Assembly (NCBI RefSeq): GCF_964204645.1
Contig: NC_134029.1
Location: 17,812,450-17,876,449 of the forward strand
Source of the DNA: Tubulanus polymorphus
Lineage: Eukaryota > Nemertea > Palaeonemertea > Tubulaniformes > Tubulanidae
Direction of reading: 5' to 3'
Length of the DNA stretch: 64,000 bases
Shown here: in pieces, positions 1 to 12,900 of the stretch
Numbering within the stretch: the first letter of the stretch is position 1
Layout of the letters: each line of letters opens with the position of its first letter
The notes under the pieces: generated by a model
Seen by the model: the letters and a program-made list of their open reading frames with translations, nothing else
What the model was told of the DNA's origin: nothing
Database searches by the model: none
Position numbers and translations under genes: made by a program

Positions 1-345
1 CTACATCCTTCCCCGGCAGGGATTCGAACCTGATGGCATCGAGATTGCCACGGCACGAAACCCTGCCACAATCGACCGTGTGCGCAGATACATGCGCAGT
101 TCAGATGATGTGATTTTTAGCTAATCAGAAATCCCGTTTTATTTTAGCCCGGGTTTTCCCATTTATAGTTCCTCCTTGAAATTTGCCTCAACGATTATAC
201 AACGAGCAATCTGATTGGTGCCGGCAGTTTTCGTTCGGATAGTGCGCATGTAACTGCGCACATGGTCGTCTATGGCAGGTGTTCATGCCGTGGCTGAGTG
301 TAGCGATGCCATCAGGTTCGAGTCCCTGCAGAGGGAGGATGGCAG
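1..345. repeat. Inverted pair of tRNA-like repeat copies
   Basis: Two diverged copies of one repeat lie in opposite orientation: a minus-strand copy at about 1-110 and a plus-strand copy at about 225-345. Both share a purine-pyrimidine core (gcgcatgtaNctgcgcaca), a GGCAGG block, a 'gatgccatcaggttcga' block and a pol III B-box-like motif (GGTTCGARTCC; 315-325 on plus, 20-30 on minus). The plus copy also has an A-box-like TGGCTGAGTG at 291-300. The A-to-B spacing is shorter than in a functional tRNA and no cloverleaf closes, so this looks like a tRNA-derived SINE or a foldback MITE, not a tRNA gene. Confidence 0.5.
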
Positions 346-899
346 GCCTACTTACTGTTGCCGCGCGTGTGTGGCGAACGTCTTCGGATATTATACACTA
401 CTGGGTGATGATTTTTAGTGACCATTCATCGGCATATTTTTACTGCAATAATTCAGGGCTCGACCCGTAATGCATGAGATGCTGAATGTCATCGAATGAG
501 CATGTACAACATTGGAACTAGCCATTGCCTTCCAAAATATAATAGTCGTTCATGGGTTCAAGATCGCTCTAAGTGCTCGGAAAACGCATTTAATTTCTAA
601 AATTTTCTTGGGGGAGGACCCCCAAACCCCCCAAAATAGCTTTGCGCCTTAGGCGCTCGCTAGTGCTGACGGCTACGCTGTCAACTAATTTGCGTGTGTA
701 ACTCAAGAAAAAAAACCCGCGGATTTTACAGGTCGGCGGACTCATCCCTGATTATTGTTACAGCCAATACTTCACTAGGGACCGACAAGCATTTTATTGT
801 AGGCCTAACAGTCGTTTTGATGCGAGGCAGATCTGTGCAAGTATCACTTCGAAAATGTATGGATGGAATATTTTAAAATTAACTTTTTTTGTGTTTCAG
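346..899. other. DYNC2H1: Intron sequence upstream of a DYNC2H1 exon, no gene recognised
   Basis: No reading frame here resembles the dynein segment that should precede the exon at 900, so this is read as the 3' part of an upstream intron. A small G/C hairpin at 608-625 (TTGGGGG, loop AGGA, CCCCCAA) sits in a C-run-rich patch of repeat-like sequence. The last 20 bases are a pyrimidine-rich tract (ttttttgtgtttcag) that forms the acceptor of the exon at 900. Confidence 0.5.
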
Positions 900-981
900 G
901 GATGGACGAAATTTTATGAATTTTCATTTTCTGATCTACGAGCTGGGGCTGATATCATTGATAGGCTCTGTGCACATGCAG
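900..981 (+). CDS. DYNC2H1: DYNC2H1 exon a (AAA6/lid region)
   Basis: The acceptor is gtgtttcag ending at 899 and the donor is gtatgt at 982. In the frame starting GGA TGG ACG it encodes a dynein-2 segment beginning GWTKFYEFSFSDLRAG and ending AHA plus the first base of a glycine codon (phase 1). That lone G joins GT at 35924-35925 to make GGT, giving AHA-G-RNDVQWDFVHG, which is continuous dynein-2 sequence. This is how the 34.9-kb intron was recognised. Confidence 0.92.
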
Positions 982-3900
982 GTATGTAAATTTCATGCTG
1001 TAGAACTTTGTAACACCAATATTCGAAATCAAACAAATTTGTTATACATAAATATCTCAAATGATCTGGTGACAAGCCAATAGAAATTGGGTTCAAACTG
1101 TAGAAAACCCAAACTGTTTGGTCAAGGCAATAGTGCTGTCAACTTATTAATCAAAATCCCGGGCATATATCAATGTCTAAGTTATTGTGCATCACCTTCC
1201 TTGTTGACTTAGATTTTATTGAACATGGTACTGGCAGAAAAAAGCCATTGAATGAGTACAAGTCATCAACTGATGATGAGCAGGTTCATTCACTTAATCA
1301 ATCATTAATAACCCCACATTACTATTCAGGCTACAAATCAGTGTCACTGTCTTTTCAATAATAGTTAAGAATTAAAATCGCCCAAAAGAAATTAAAACTC
1401 GAATTTTGTTTCGGAAACCAGTAGTTAAAGAGATGGCTATTTGATTCCCATTACTAGCACTGACCTGTGCTAATTAGTCAAATTCTCACCAGCACGAAAT
1501 CAGTATCAGTTACAAAAAATCTATATTGATTTTCCACAATTAATATCCTTCACAAGAATTAAATCACCCAAAAGAAATTAAAACTCCAATTTTGTGTTAG
1601 AAACCAGTATTTAAAGAGGTGTCTATTTGATTCCCATTACTAGCACTGACGTGTGCTAATTAGACAAAATCTCACCAGCACGAAATCAGTATCAGTTACA
1701 GAAATTATTATATCTTAGCTGAAATCATACCGAATCTGCAGAAATCCATTTCCATGATTTCCTCCTGAACTCAAGTTGTGATTATGAACACCCACAGATC
1801 CCCACATATTTATGTGCTAGTGCTTCTTATCTGACAAGAACAGAAATATAAAGGGATCAGTGAGGGAAAAAAACTCCATTTAAAAAGTAGAACTTATGCC
1901 TTAAGTCCTGGTATCATTTGGTGCTAGTATCATAAGTAAACAAGCCCTCATATGATACAAGGAGAAATAGACGTTTAGGTTTACAAATGGCTACTCATTG
2001 GTATCAAACCTTTTAATCCAAATGAATCTTGCTAATGAGAGGTGTCTATAGAATCATTGTTACCAGCACTGACCTGTGCTAATTAGTCAATTTCTCACCA
2101 GCACAAAATTAGTACCAGTTACAAAAAATCTATATTCATTTTCCACAATTAATATCCATCACAATACTGGTTTTAGCTAATCCTCAAAATCTATGACATG
2201 AAATATCTCAAAAGTATTCCCAGCACAGGCCTGTGCTAGTAATATATGTTAAACTACCACTAGACATGTACCAGGGACACTAGATGAGGTATTGACGGAT
2301 AACTGGAGGGTTGAGGACATTTTTTATCTAAAAGATATTGTGTTGAATTGAGTAAGTTAGTGTTATAGTTTGAGCATTGAATGAGTACTTCAAGTCATCA
2401 ACTATCGATGAGAAATTAGAGTAAATGATTTAGATCCTCAATTCTGTAGTTGACTCAATCTTTTCAATAATGATAAAGAATTAAATCACCCAAAAGAAAT
2501 TAAAACTCCAATTTTGTGTTAGAAACCAGTATTTAAAGAGGTGTCTATTTGATTCCCATTACTAGCACTGACCTGTGCTAATTAGTCAAAATCTCACCAG
2601 CACGAAATCAGTATCAGTTACAGAAATTATTATATCTTAGCTGAAATCATACCGAATCTGCAGAAATCCATTTCCATGATTTCCTCCTGAACTCAAATTG
2701 TGATTATGAACACCCACAGATCCCCACATATTTATATGCTAGTGTGTCTTATCTGACAAGAACAGAAATATGAAGGGATCAGTGAGGGAAGAAAATTCCA
2801 TTTAAAAAGTAGAACTTATGCCTTTAGTCCTGGTATCATTTGGTGCTAGTATAAAAAAGTAAACAAGCCCTCATATGATACAAGGAGAAATAGACGTTTA
2901 GGTTCCCAAATGGCTACTCATTGGTATCAAACCTTTTAATCCAAATGAATGTTGCTAATGAGAGGTGTCTATAGAATCATTGTTACCAGCACTGACCTGT
3001 GCTAATTAGTCAATTTCTCACCAGCACAAAATTAGTACCAGTTACAAAAAATCTATATTCATTTTCCACAATTAATATCCATCACAAGACTGGTTTTAGC
3101 TAATCCTCAAAATCTCTGACATGAAATATCTCAAAAGTATTCCCAGCACAGGCCTGTGCTAGTAATATATGTTAAACTACCACTAGACATGTACCAGGGA
3201 CACTAGATGAGGTATTGACGGATAACAGGAGGGTTGAGGACATTTTTTATCTAAAAGATATTGTGTTGAATTGAGTAAGTTAGTGTTATAGTTTGAGCAT
3301 TGAATGAGTACTTCAAGTCATCAACTATCGATGAGAAATTAGAGTAAATGATTTAGATCCTCAATTCTGTAGTTGACTCAATCTTTTCAATAATGATAAA
3401 GAATTAAATCACCCAAAAGAAATTAAAACTCCAATTTTGTGTTAGAAACCAGTATTTAAAGAGGTGTCTATTTGATTCCCATTACTAGCACTGACCTGTG
3501 CTAATTAGTCAAAATCTCACCAGCACGAAATCAGTATCAGTTACAGAAATTATTATATCTTAGCTGAAATCATACCGAATCTGCAGAAATCCATTTCCAT
3601 GATTTCCTCCTGAACTCAAGTTGTGATTATGAACACCCACAGATCCCCACATATTTATGTGCTAGTGCTTCTTATCTGACAAGAACAGAAATATGAAGGG
3701 ATCAGTGAGGGAAAAAAACTCCATTTAAAAAGTAGAACTTATGCCTTAAGTCCTGGTATCATTTGGTGCTAGTATCATAAGTAAACAAGCCCTCATATGA
3801 TACAAGGAGAAATAGACGTTTAGGTTTACAAATGGCTACTCATTGGTATCAAACCTTTTAATCCAAATGAATCTTGCTAATGAGAGGTGTCTATAGAATC

Positions 3901-6900
3901 ATTGTTACCAGCACTGACCTGTGCTAATTAGTCAATTTCTCACCAGCACAAAATTAGTACCAGTTACAAAAAATCTATATTCATTTTCCACAATTAATAT
4001 CCATCACAAGACTGGTTTTAGCTAATCCTCAAAATCTATGACATGAAATATCTCAAAAGTACTCCCAGCACAGGCCTGTGCTAGTAATATATGTTAAACT
4101 ACCACTAGACATGTACCAGGAACACTAGATGAGGTATTGACTGATGAATGGAGGATTGAGGACATTTTTTATCTTAAAGACATTGTGTTGAATTGAGTAA
4201 GTTAGTGCTATAGTTTGAGCAGTGAATGAGTTCTTCAAGTCATCAACTATTGATGAGAAGTTTCATTCACATAATCAATCATTGATTACCCATTATTACT
4301 AATCAAGCTACAAATATGTGTTAATGATTTAGATCCTCAATTTTGTAGTTGACTCAATCTTTTCAATAATAATAAAGAATTAAATTACCCAAAAGAAATT
4401 AAAACTCCAATTTTGTGTTAGAAACCAGTATTTAAAGAGGTGTCTATTTGATTCCCATTACTAGCACTGACCTGTGCTAATTAGTCAAAATCTCACCAGC
4501 ACGAAATCAGTATCAGTTACAGAAATTATTATATCTTAAGTGAAATCATACGGTATCTGCAGAAATCCATTTCCATGATTTTCTCCTGAACTCAAGTTGT
4601 TATTATGAACACCCACAGATCCCCACATATTTATGTGCTGGTGCTTCTTACCTGACAAGAACAGAAATATGAAGGGATCAGTGAGGGAAAAAAACTCCAT
4701 TTAAAAAGTAGAACTTATGCCTTTAGTCCTGGTAATCATTTGGTGCTAGTATAAAAAAGTAAACAAGCCCTCATATGATCCAAGGAGAAATAGACGTTTA
4801 GGTTCCCAAATGGCTACTCATTGGTATCAAACCTTTTAATCCAAATGAATCTTGCTAATGAGAGGTGTCTATAGAATCATTGTTACCAGCACTGATCTGT
4901 GCTAATTAGTCAATTTCTCACCAGCACAAAATTAGTACCAGTTACAAAAAAATCTATATTCATTTTCCACAATTAATATCCATCACAAGACTGGTTTTAG
5001 CTAATCCTCAAAATCTATGACATGAAATATCTCAAAGGTACTCCCAGCACAGGCCTGTGCTAGTAATATATGTTAAACTACCACTAGACATGTACCAGGG
5101 ACACTAGATGAGGTATTGAAGGATAACTGGAGGGTTGAGGACATTTTTTATCTAAAAGATATTGTGTTGAATTGAGTAAGTTAGTGTTATAGTTTGAGCA
5201 TTGAATGAGTACTTCAAGTCATCAACTATCGATGAGAAATTAGAGTAAATGATTTAGATCCTCAATTCTGTAGTTGACTCAATCTTTTCAATAATGATAA
5301 AGAATTAAATCACCCAAAAGAAATTAAAACTCCAATTTTGTGTTAGAAACCAGTATTTAAAGAGGTGTCTATTTGATTCCCATTACTAGCACTGACCTGT
5401 GCTAATTAGTCAAAATCTCACCAGCACGAAATCAGTATCAGTTACAGAAATTATTATATCTTAGCTGAAATCATACCGAATCTGCAGAAATCCATTTCCA
5501 TGATTTCCTCCTGAACTCAAATTGTGATTATGAACACCCACAGATCCCCACATATTTATATGCTAGTGCGTCTTATCTGACAAGAACAGAAATATGAAGG
5601 GATCAGTGAGGGAAGAAAATTCCATTTAAAAAGTAGAACTTATGCCTTTAGTCCTGGTATCATTTGGTGCTAGTATAAAAAAGTAAACAAGCCCTCATAT
5701 GATACAAGGAGAAATAGACGTTTAGGTTCCCAAATGGCTACTCATTGGTATCAAACCTTTTAATCCAAATGAATGTTGCTAATGAGAGGTGTCTATAGAA
5801 TCATTGTTACCAGCACTGACCTGTGCTAATTAGTCAATTTCTCACCAGCACAAAATTAGTACCAGTTACAAAAAATCTATATTCATTTTCCACAATTAAT
5901 ATCCATCACAAGACTGGTTTTAGCTAATCCTCAAAATCTCTGACATGAAATATCTCAAAAGTATTCCCAGCACAGGCCTGTGCTAGTAATATATGTTAAA
6001 CTACCACTAGACATGTACCAGGGACACTAGATGAGGTATTGACGGATAACTGGAGGGTTGAGGACATTTTTTATCTAAAAGATATTGTGTTGAATTGAGT
6101 AAGTTAGTGTTATAGTTTGAGCATTGAATGAGTACTTCAAGTCATCAACTATCGATGAGAAATTAGAGTAAATGATTTAGATCCTCAATTCTGTAGTTGA
6201 CTCAATCTTTTCAATAATGATAAAGAATTAAATCACCCAAAAGAAATTAAAACTCCAATTTTGTGTTAGAAACCAGTATTTAAAGAGGTGTCTATTTGAT
6301 TCCCATTACTAGCACTGACCTGTGCTAATTAGTCAAAATCTCACCAGCACGAAATCAGTATCAGTTACAGAAATTATTATATCTTAGCTGAAATCATACC
6401 GAATCTGCAGAAATCCATTTCCATGATTTCCTCCTGAACTCAAGTTGTGATTATGAACACCCACAGATCCCCACATATTTATGTGCTAGTGCTTCTTATC
6501 TGACAAGAACAGAAATATGAAGGGATCAGTGAGGGAAAAAAACTCCATTTAAAAAGTAGAACTTATGCCTTAAGTCCTGGTATCATTTGGTGCTAGTATC
6601 ATAAGTAAACAAGCCCTCATATGATACAAGGAGAAATAGACGTTTAGGTTTACAAATGGCTACTCATTGGTATCAAACCTTTTAATCCAAATGAATCTTG
6701 CTAATGAGAGGTGTCTATAGAATCATTGTTACCAGCACTGACCTGTGCTAATTAGTCAATTTCTCACCAGCACAAAATTAGTACCAGTTACAAAAAATCT
6801 ATATTCATTTTCCACAATTAATATCCATAACAAGACTGGTTTTAGCTAATCCTCAAAATCTATGACATGAAATATCTCAAAAGTACTCCCAGCACAGGCC

Positions 6901-9900
6901 TGTGCTAGTAATATATGTTAAACTACCACTAGACATGTACCAGGAACACTAGATGAGGTATTGACTGATGAATGGAGGATTGAGGACATTTTTTATCTTA
7001 AAGACATTGTGTTGAATTGAGTAAGTTAGTGCTATAGTTTGAGCAGTGAATGAGTTCTTCAAGTCATCAACTATTGATGAGAAGTTTCATTCACATAATC
7101 AATCATTGATTACCCATTATTACTAATCAAGCTACAAATATGTGTTAATGATTTAGATCCTCAATTTTGTAGTTGACTCAATCTTTTCAATAATAATAAA
7201 GAATTAAATCACCCAAAAGAAATTAAAACTCCAATTTTGTGTTAGAAACCAGTATTTAAAGAGGTGTCTATTTGATTCCCATTACTAGCACTGACCTGTG
7301 CTAATTAGTCAAAATCTCACCAGCACGAAATCAGTATCAGTTACAGAAATTATTATATCTTAAGTGAAATCATACGGTATCTGCAGAAATCCATTTCCAT
7401 GATTTTCTCCTGAACTCAAGTTGTTATTATGAACACCCACAGATCCCCACATATTTATGTGCTGGTGCTTCTTACCTGACAAGAACAGAAATATGAAGGG
7501 ATCAGTGAGGGAAAAAAACTCCATTTAAAAAGTAGAACTTATGCCTTTAGTCCTGGTAATCATTTGGTGCTAGTATAAAAAAGTAAACAAGCCCTCATAT
7601 GATACAAGGAGAAATAGACGTTTAGGTTCCCAAATGGCTACTCATTGGTATCAAACCTTTTAATCCAAATGAATCTTGCTAATGAGAGGTGTCTATAGAA
7701 TCATTGTTACCAGCACTGACCTGTGCTAATTAGTCAATTTCTCACCAGCACAAAATTAGTACCAGTTACAAAAAAATCTATATTCATTTTCCACAATTAA
7801 TATCCATCACAAGACTGGTTTTAGCTAATCCTCAAAATCTATGACATGAAATATCTCAAAGGTACTCCCAGCACAGGCCTGTGCTAGTAATATATGTTAA
7901 ACTACCACTAGACATGTACCAGGGACACTAGATGAGGTATTGACGGATAACTGGAGGGTTGAGGACATTTTTTATCTAAAAGATATTGTGTTGAATTGAG
8001 TAAGTTAGTGTTATAGTTTGAGCATTGAATGAGTACTTCAAGTCATCAACTATTGATGAGAAAAGATATTGTGTTGAATTGAGTAAGTTAGTGCTATAGT
8101 TTGAGCATTGAATGAGGACTTCAGGTCATCAACTATCGATGAGAAATTAGAGTAAATGATTTAGATACTCAATTCTGTAGTTGACTCAATCTTTTCAATA
8201 ATGATAAAGAATTAAATCACCCAAAAGAAATTAAAACTCCAATTTTGTGTTAGAAACCAGTATTTAAAGAGGTGTCTATTTGATTCCCATTACTAGCACT
8301 GACCTGTGCTAATTAGTCAAAATCTCACCAGCACGAAATCAGTATCAGTTACAGAAATTATTATATCTTAGCTGAAATCATACCGAATCTGCAGAAATCC
8401 ATTTCCATGATTTCCTCCTGAACTCAAATTGTGATTATGAACATCCACAGATCCCCACATATTTATGTGCTAGTGCGTCTTATCTGACAAGAACAGAAAT
8501 ATGAAGGGACCAGTAAGGGAAGAAAACTCCATTTAAAAAGTAGAACTTATGCCTTTAGTCCTGGTATCATTTGGTGCTAGTATAAAAAAGTAAACAAGCC
8601 CTCATATGATACAAGGAGAAATAGACGTTTAGGTTCCCAAATGGCTACTCATTGGTATCAAACCTTATAATCCAAATGAATCCTGCTAATGCGAGGTGTC
8701 TATAGAATCATTGTTACCAGCACTGACCTGTGCTAATTAGTCAATTTCTCACCAGCACAAAATTAGTACCAGTTACAAAAAATCTATATTCATTTTCCAC
8801 AATTAATATCCATCACAAGACTGGTTTTAGCTAATCCTCAAAATCTATGACATGTAATATCTCAAAAGTACTCCCAGCACAGGCCTGTGCTAGTAATATA
8901 TGTTAAACTACCACTAGACATGTACCAGGGACACTAGATGAGGTATTGACGGATAACTGGAGGGTTGAGGACATTTTTTATCTAAAAGATATTGTGTTGA
9001 ATTGAGTAAGTTAGTGTTGTAGTTTGAGCATTGAATGAGTACTTCAAGTCATCAACTATCGATGAGAAATTAGAGTAAATGATTTAGATCCTCAATTCTG
9101 TAGTTGACTCAATCTTTTCAATAATGATAAAGAATTAAATCACCCAAAAGAAATTAAAACTCCAATTTTGTGTTAGAAACCAGTATTTAAAGAGGTGTCT
9201 ATTTGATTCCCATTACTAGCACTGACCTGTGCTAATTAGTCAAAATCTCACCAGCACGAAATCAGTATCAGTTACAGAAATTATTATATCTTAGCTGAAA
9301 TCATACCGAATCTGCAGAAATCCATTTCCATGATTTCCTCCTGAACTCAAATTGTGATTATGAACACCCACAGATCCCCACATATTTATGTGCTAGTGCG
9401 TCTTATCTGACAAGAACAGAAATATGAAGGGATCAGTGAGGGAAGAAAATTCCATTTGAAAAGTAGAACTTATGCCTTTAGTCCTGGTATCATTTGGTGC
9501 TAGTATAAAAAAGTAAACAAGCCCTCATATGATACAAGGAGAAAAAGACGTTTAGGTTCCCAAATGGCTACTCATTGGTATCAAACCTTTTAATCCAAAT
9601 GAATGTTGCTAATGAGAGGTGTCTATAGAATCATTGTTACCAGCACTGACCTGTGCTAATTAGTCAATTTCTCACCAGCACAAAATTAGTACCAGTTACA
9701 AAAAATCTATATTCATTTTCCACAATTAATATCCATCACAAGACTGGTTTTAGCTAATCCTCAAAATCTCTGACATGAAATATCTCAAAAGTATTCCCAG
9801 CACAGGCCTGTGCTAGTAATATATGTTAAACTACCACTAGACATGTACCAGGGACACTAGATGAGGTATTGACGGGTGACTGGAGGGTTGAGGACATTTT

Positions 9901-12900
9901 TTATCTAAAAGATATTGTGTTGAATTGAGTAAGTTAGTGTTGTAGTTTGAGCATTGAATGAGTACTTCAAGTCATCAACTATCGATGAGAAATTAGAGTA
10001 AATGATTTAGATCCTCAATTCTGTAGTTGACTCAATCTTTTCAATAATGATAAAGAATTAAATCACCCAAAAGAAATTAAAACTCCAATTTTGTGTTAGA
10101 AACCAGTATTTAAAGAGGTGTCTATTTGATTCCCATTACTAGCACTGACCTGTGCTAATTAGTCAAAATCTCACCAGCACGAAATCAGTATCAGTTACAG
10201 AAATTATTATATCTTAAGTGAAATCATACCGAATCTGCAGAAATCCATTTCCATGATTTCCTCCTGAACTCAAATTGTGATTATGAACACCCACAGATCC
10301 CCACATATTTATGTGCTAGTGCGTCTTATCTGACAAGAACAGAAATATGAAGGGATCAGTGAGGGAAGAAAATTCCATTTAAAAAGTAGAACTTATGCCT
10401 TTAGTCCTGGTATCATTTGGTGCTAGTATAAAAAAGTAAACAAGCCCTCATATGATACAAGGAGAAATAGACGTTTAGGTTCCCAAATGGCTACTCATTG
10501 GTATCAAACCTTTTAATCCAAATGAATGTTGCTAATGAGAGGTGTCTATAGAATCATTGTTACCAGCACTGACCTGTGCTAATTAGTCAATTTCTCACCA
10601 GCACAAAATTAGTACCAGTTACAAAAAATCTATATTCATTTTCCACAATTAATATCCATCACAAGACTGGTTTTAGCTAATCCTCAAAATCTCTGACATG
10701 AAATATCTCAAAAGTATTCCCAGCACTGGCCTGTGCTAGTAATATATGTTAAACTACCACTGGACATGTACCAGGGACACTAGATGAGGTATTGACGGAT
10801 AACTGGAGAGTTGAGGACATTTTTTATCTAAAAGATATTGTGTTGAATTGAGTAAGTTAGTGTTATAGTTTGAGCATTGAATGAGTACTTCAAGTCATCA
10901 ACTATTGATGAGAAAAGATATTGTGTTGAATTGAGTAAGTTAGTGCTATAGTTTGAGCATTGAATGAGGACTTCAAGTCATCAACTATTGATGAGAAATT
11001 AGAGTAAATGATTTAGATCCTCAATTCTGTAGTTGACTCAATCTTTTCAATAATGATAAAGAATTAAATCACCCAAAAGAAATTAAAACTCCAATTTTGT
11101 GTTAGAAACCAGTATTTAAAGAGGTGTCTATTTGATTCCCATTACTAGCACTGACCTGTGCTAATTAGTCAAAATCTCACCAGCACGAAATCAGCATCAG
11201 CTACAGAAATCATTATATCTTAGCTGAAATCATACCGAATCTGCAGAAATCCATTTCCATGATTTCCTCCTGAACTCAAATTGTGATTATGAACACCCAC
11301 AGATCCCCACATATTTATGTGCTAGTGCGACTTATCTGACAAGAACAGAAATATGAAGGGATCAGTGAGGGAAAAAACTCCATTTAAAAAGTAGATCTTA
11401 TGCCTTTAGTCCTGGTATCATTTGGTGCTAGTATCAAAAGTAAACAAGCCCTCATATGATACAAGGAGAAAAAGATGTTTAGGTTCCCAAATGGCTACTC
11501 ATTGGTATCAAACCTTTTAATCCAAATGAATCTTGCTAATGAGAGGTGTCTATAGAATCATTGTTACCAGCACTGACCTGTGCTAATTAGTCAATTTCTC
11601 ACCAGCACAAAATTAGTACCAGTTACAAAAAATCTATATTCATTTTCCACAATTAATATCCATCACAAGACTGGTTTTAGCTAATCCTCAAAATCTCTGA
11701 CATGAAATATCTCAAAAGTATTCCCAGCACTGGCCTGTGCTAGTAATATATGTTAAACTACCACTGGACATGTACCAGGGACACTAGATGAGTTATTGAC
11801 GGATAACTGGAGAGTTGAGGACATTTTTTATCTAAAAGATATTGTGTTGAATTGAGTAAGTTAGTGTTATAGTTTGAGCATTGAATGAGTACTTCAAGTC
11901 ATCAACTATTGATGAGAAAAGATATTGTGTTGAATTGAGTAAGTTAGTGCTATAGTTTGAGCATTGAATGAGGACTTCAAGTCATCAACTATTGATGAGA
12001 AATTAGAGTAAATGATTTAGATCCTCAATTCTGTAGTTGACTCAATCTTTTCAATAATGATAAAGAATTAAATCACCCAAAAGAAATTAAAACTCCAATT
12101 TTGTGTTAGAAACCAGTATTTAAAGAGGTGTCTATTTGATTCCCATTACTAGCACTGACCTGTGCTAATTAGTCAAAATCTCACCAGCACGAAATCAGTA
12201 TCAGCTACAGAAATCATTATATCTTAGCTGAAATCATACCGAATCTGCAGAAATCCATTTCCATGATTTCCTCCTGAACTCAAATTGTGATTATGAACAC
12301 CCACAGATCCCCACATATTTATGTGCTAGTGCGACTTATCTGACAAGAACAGAAATATGAAGGGATCAGTGAGGGAAAAAACTCCATTTAAAAAGTAGAT
12401 CTTATGCCTTTAGTCCTGGTATCATTTGGTGCTAGTATCAAAAGTAAACAAGCCCTCATATGATACAAGGAGAAAAAGATGTTTAGGTTCCCAAATGGCT
12501 ACTCATTGGTATCAAACCTTTTAATCCAAATGAATCTTGCTAATGAGAGGTGTCTATAGAATCATTGTTACCAGCACTGACCTGTGCTAATTAGTCAATT
12601 TCTCACCAGCACAAAATTAGTACCAGTTACAAAAAATCTATATTCATTTTCCACAATTAATATCCATCACAAGACTGGTTTTAGCTAATCCTCAAAATCT
12701 ATGACATGAAATATCTCAAAAGTATTCCCAGCACAGGCCTGTGCTAGTAATGTTAAACTACCACTAGACATGTACCAGGGACACTAGATGAGGTATTGAC
12801 GGATGACTGGAGGGTTGAGGACATTTTTTATCTAAAAGATATTGTGTTGAATTGAGGAAGTTAGTGTTATAGTTTGAGTATTGAATGAGTGCTTCAAGTC

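Noticed and set aside
315-325. A functional tRNA gene near the left end
   Set aside because: B-box is good, but A-box spacing is too short and no acceptor, D and anticodon arms can be drawn.
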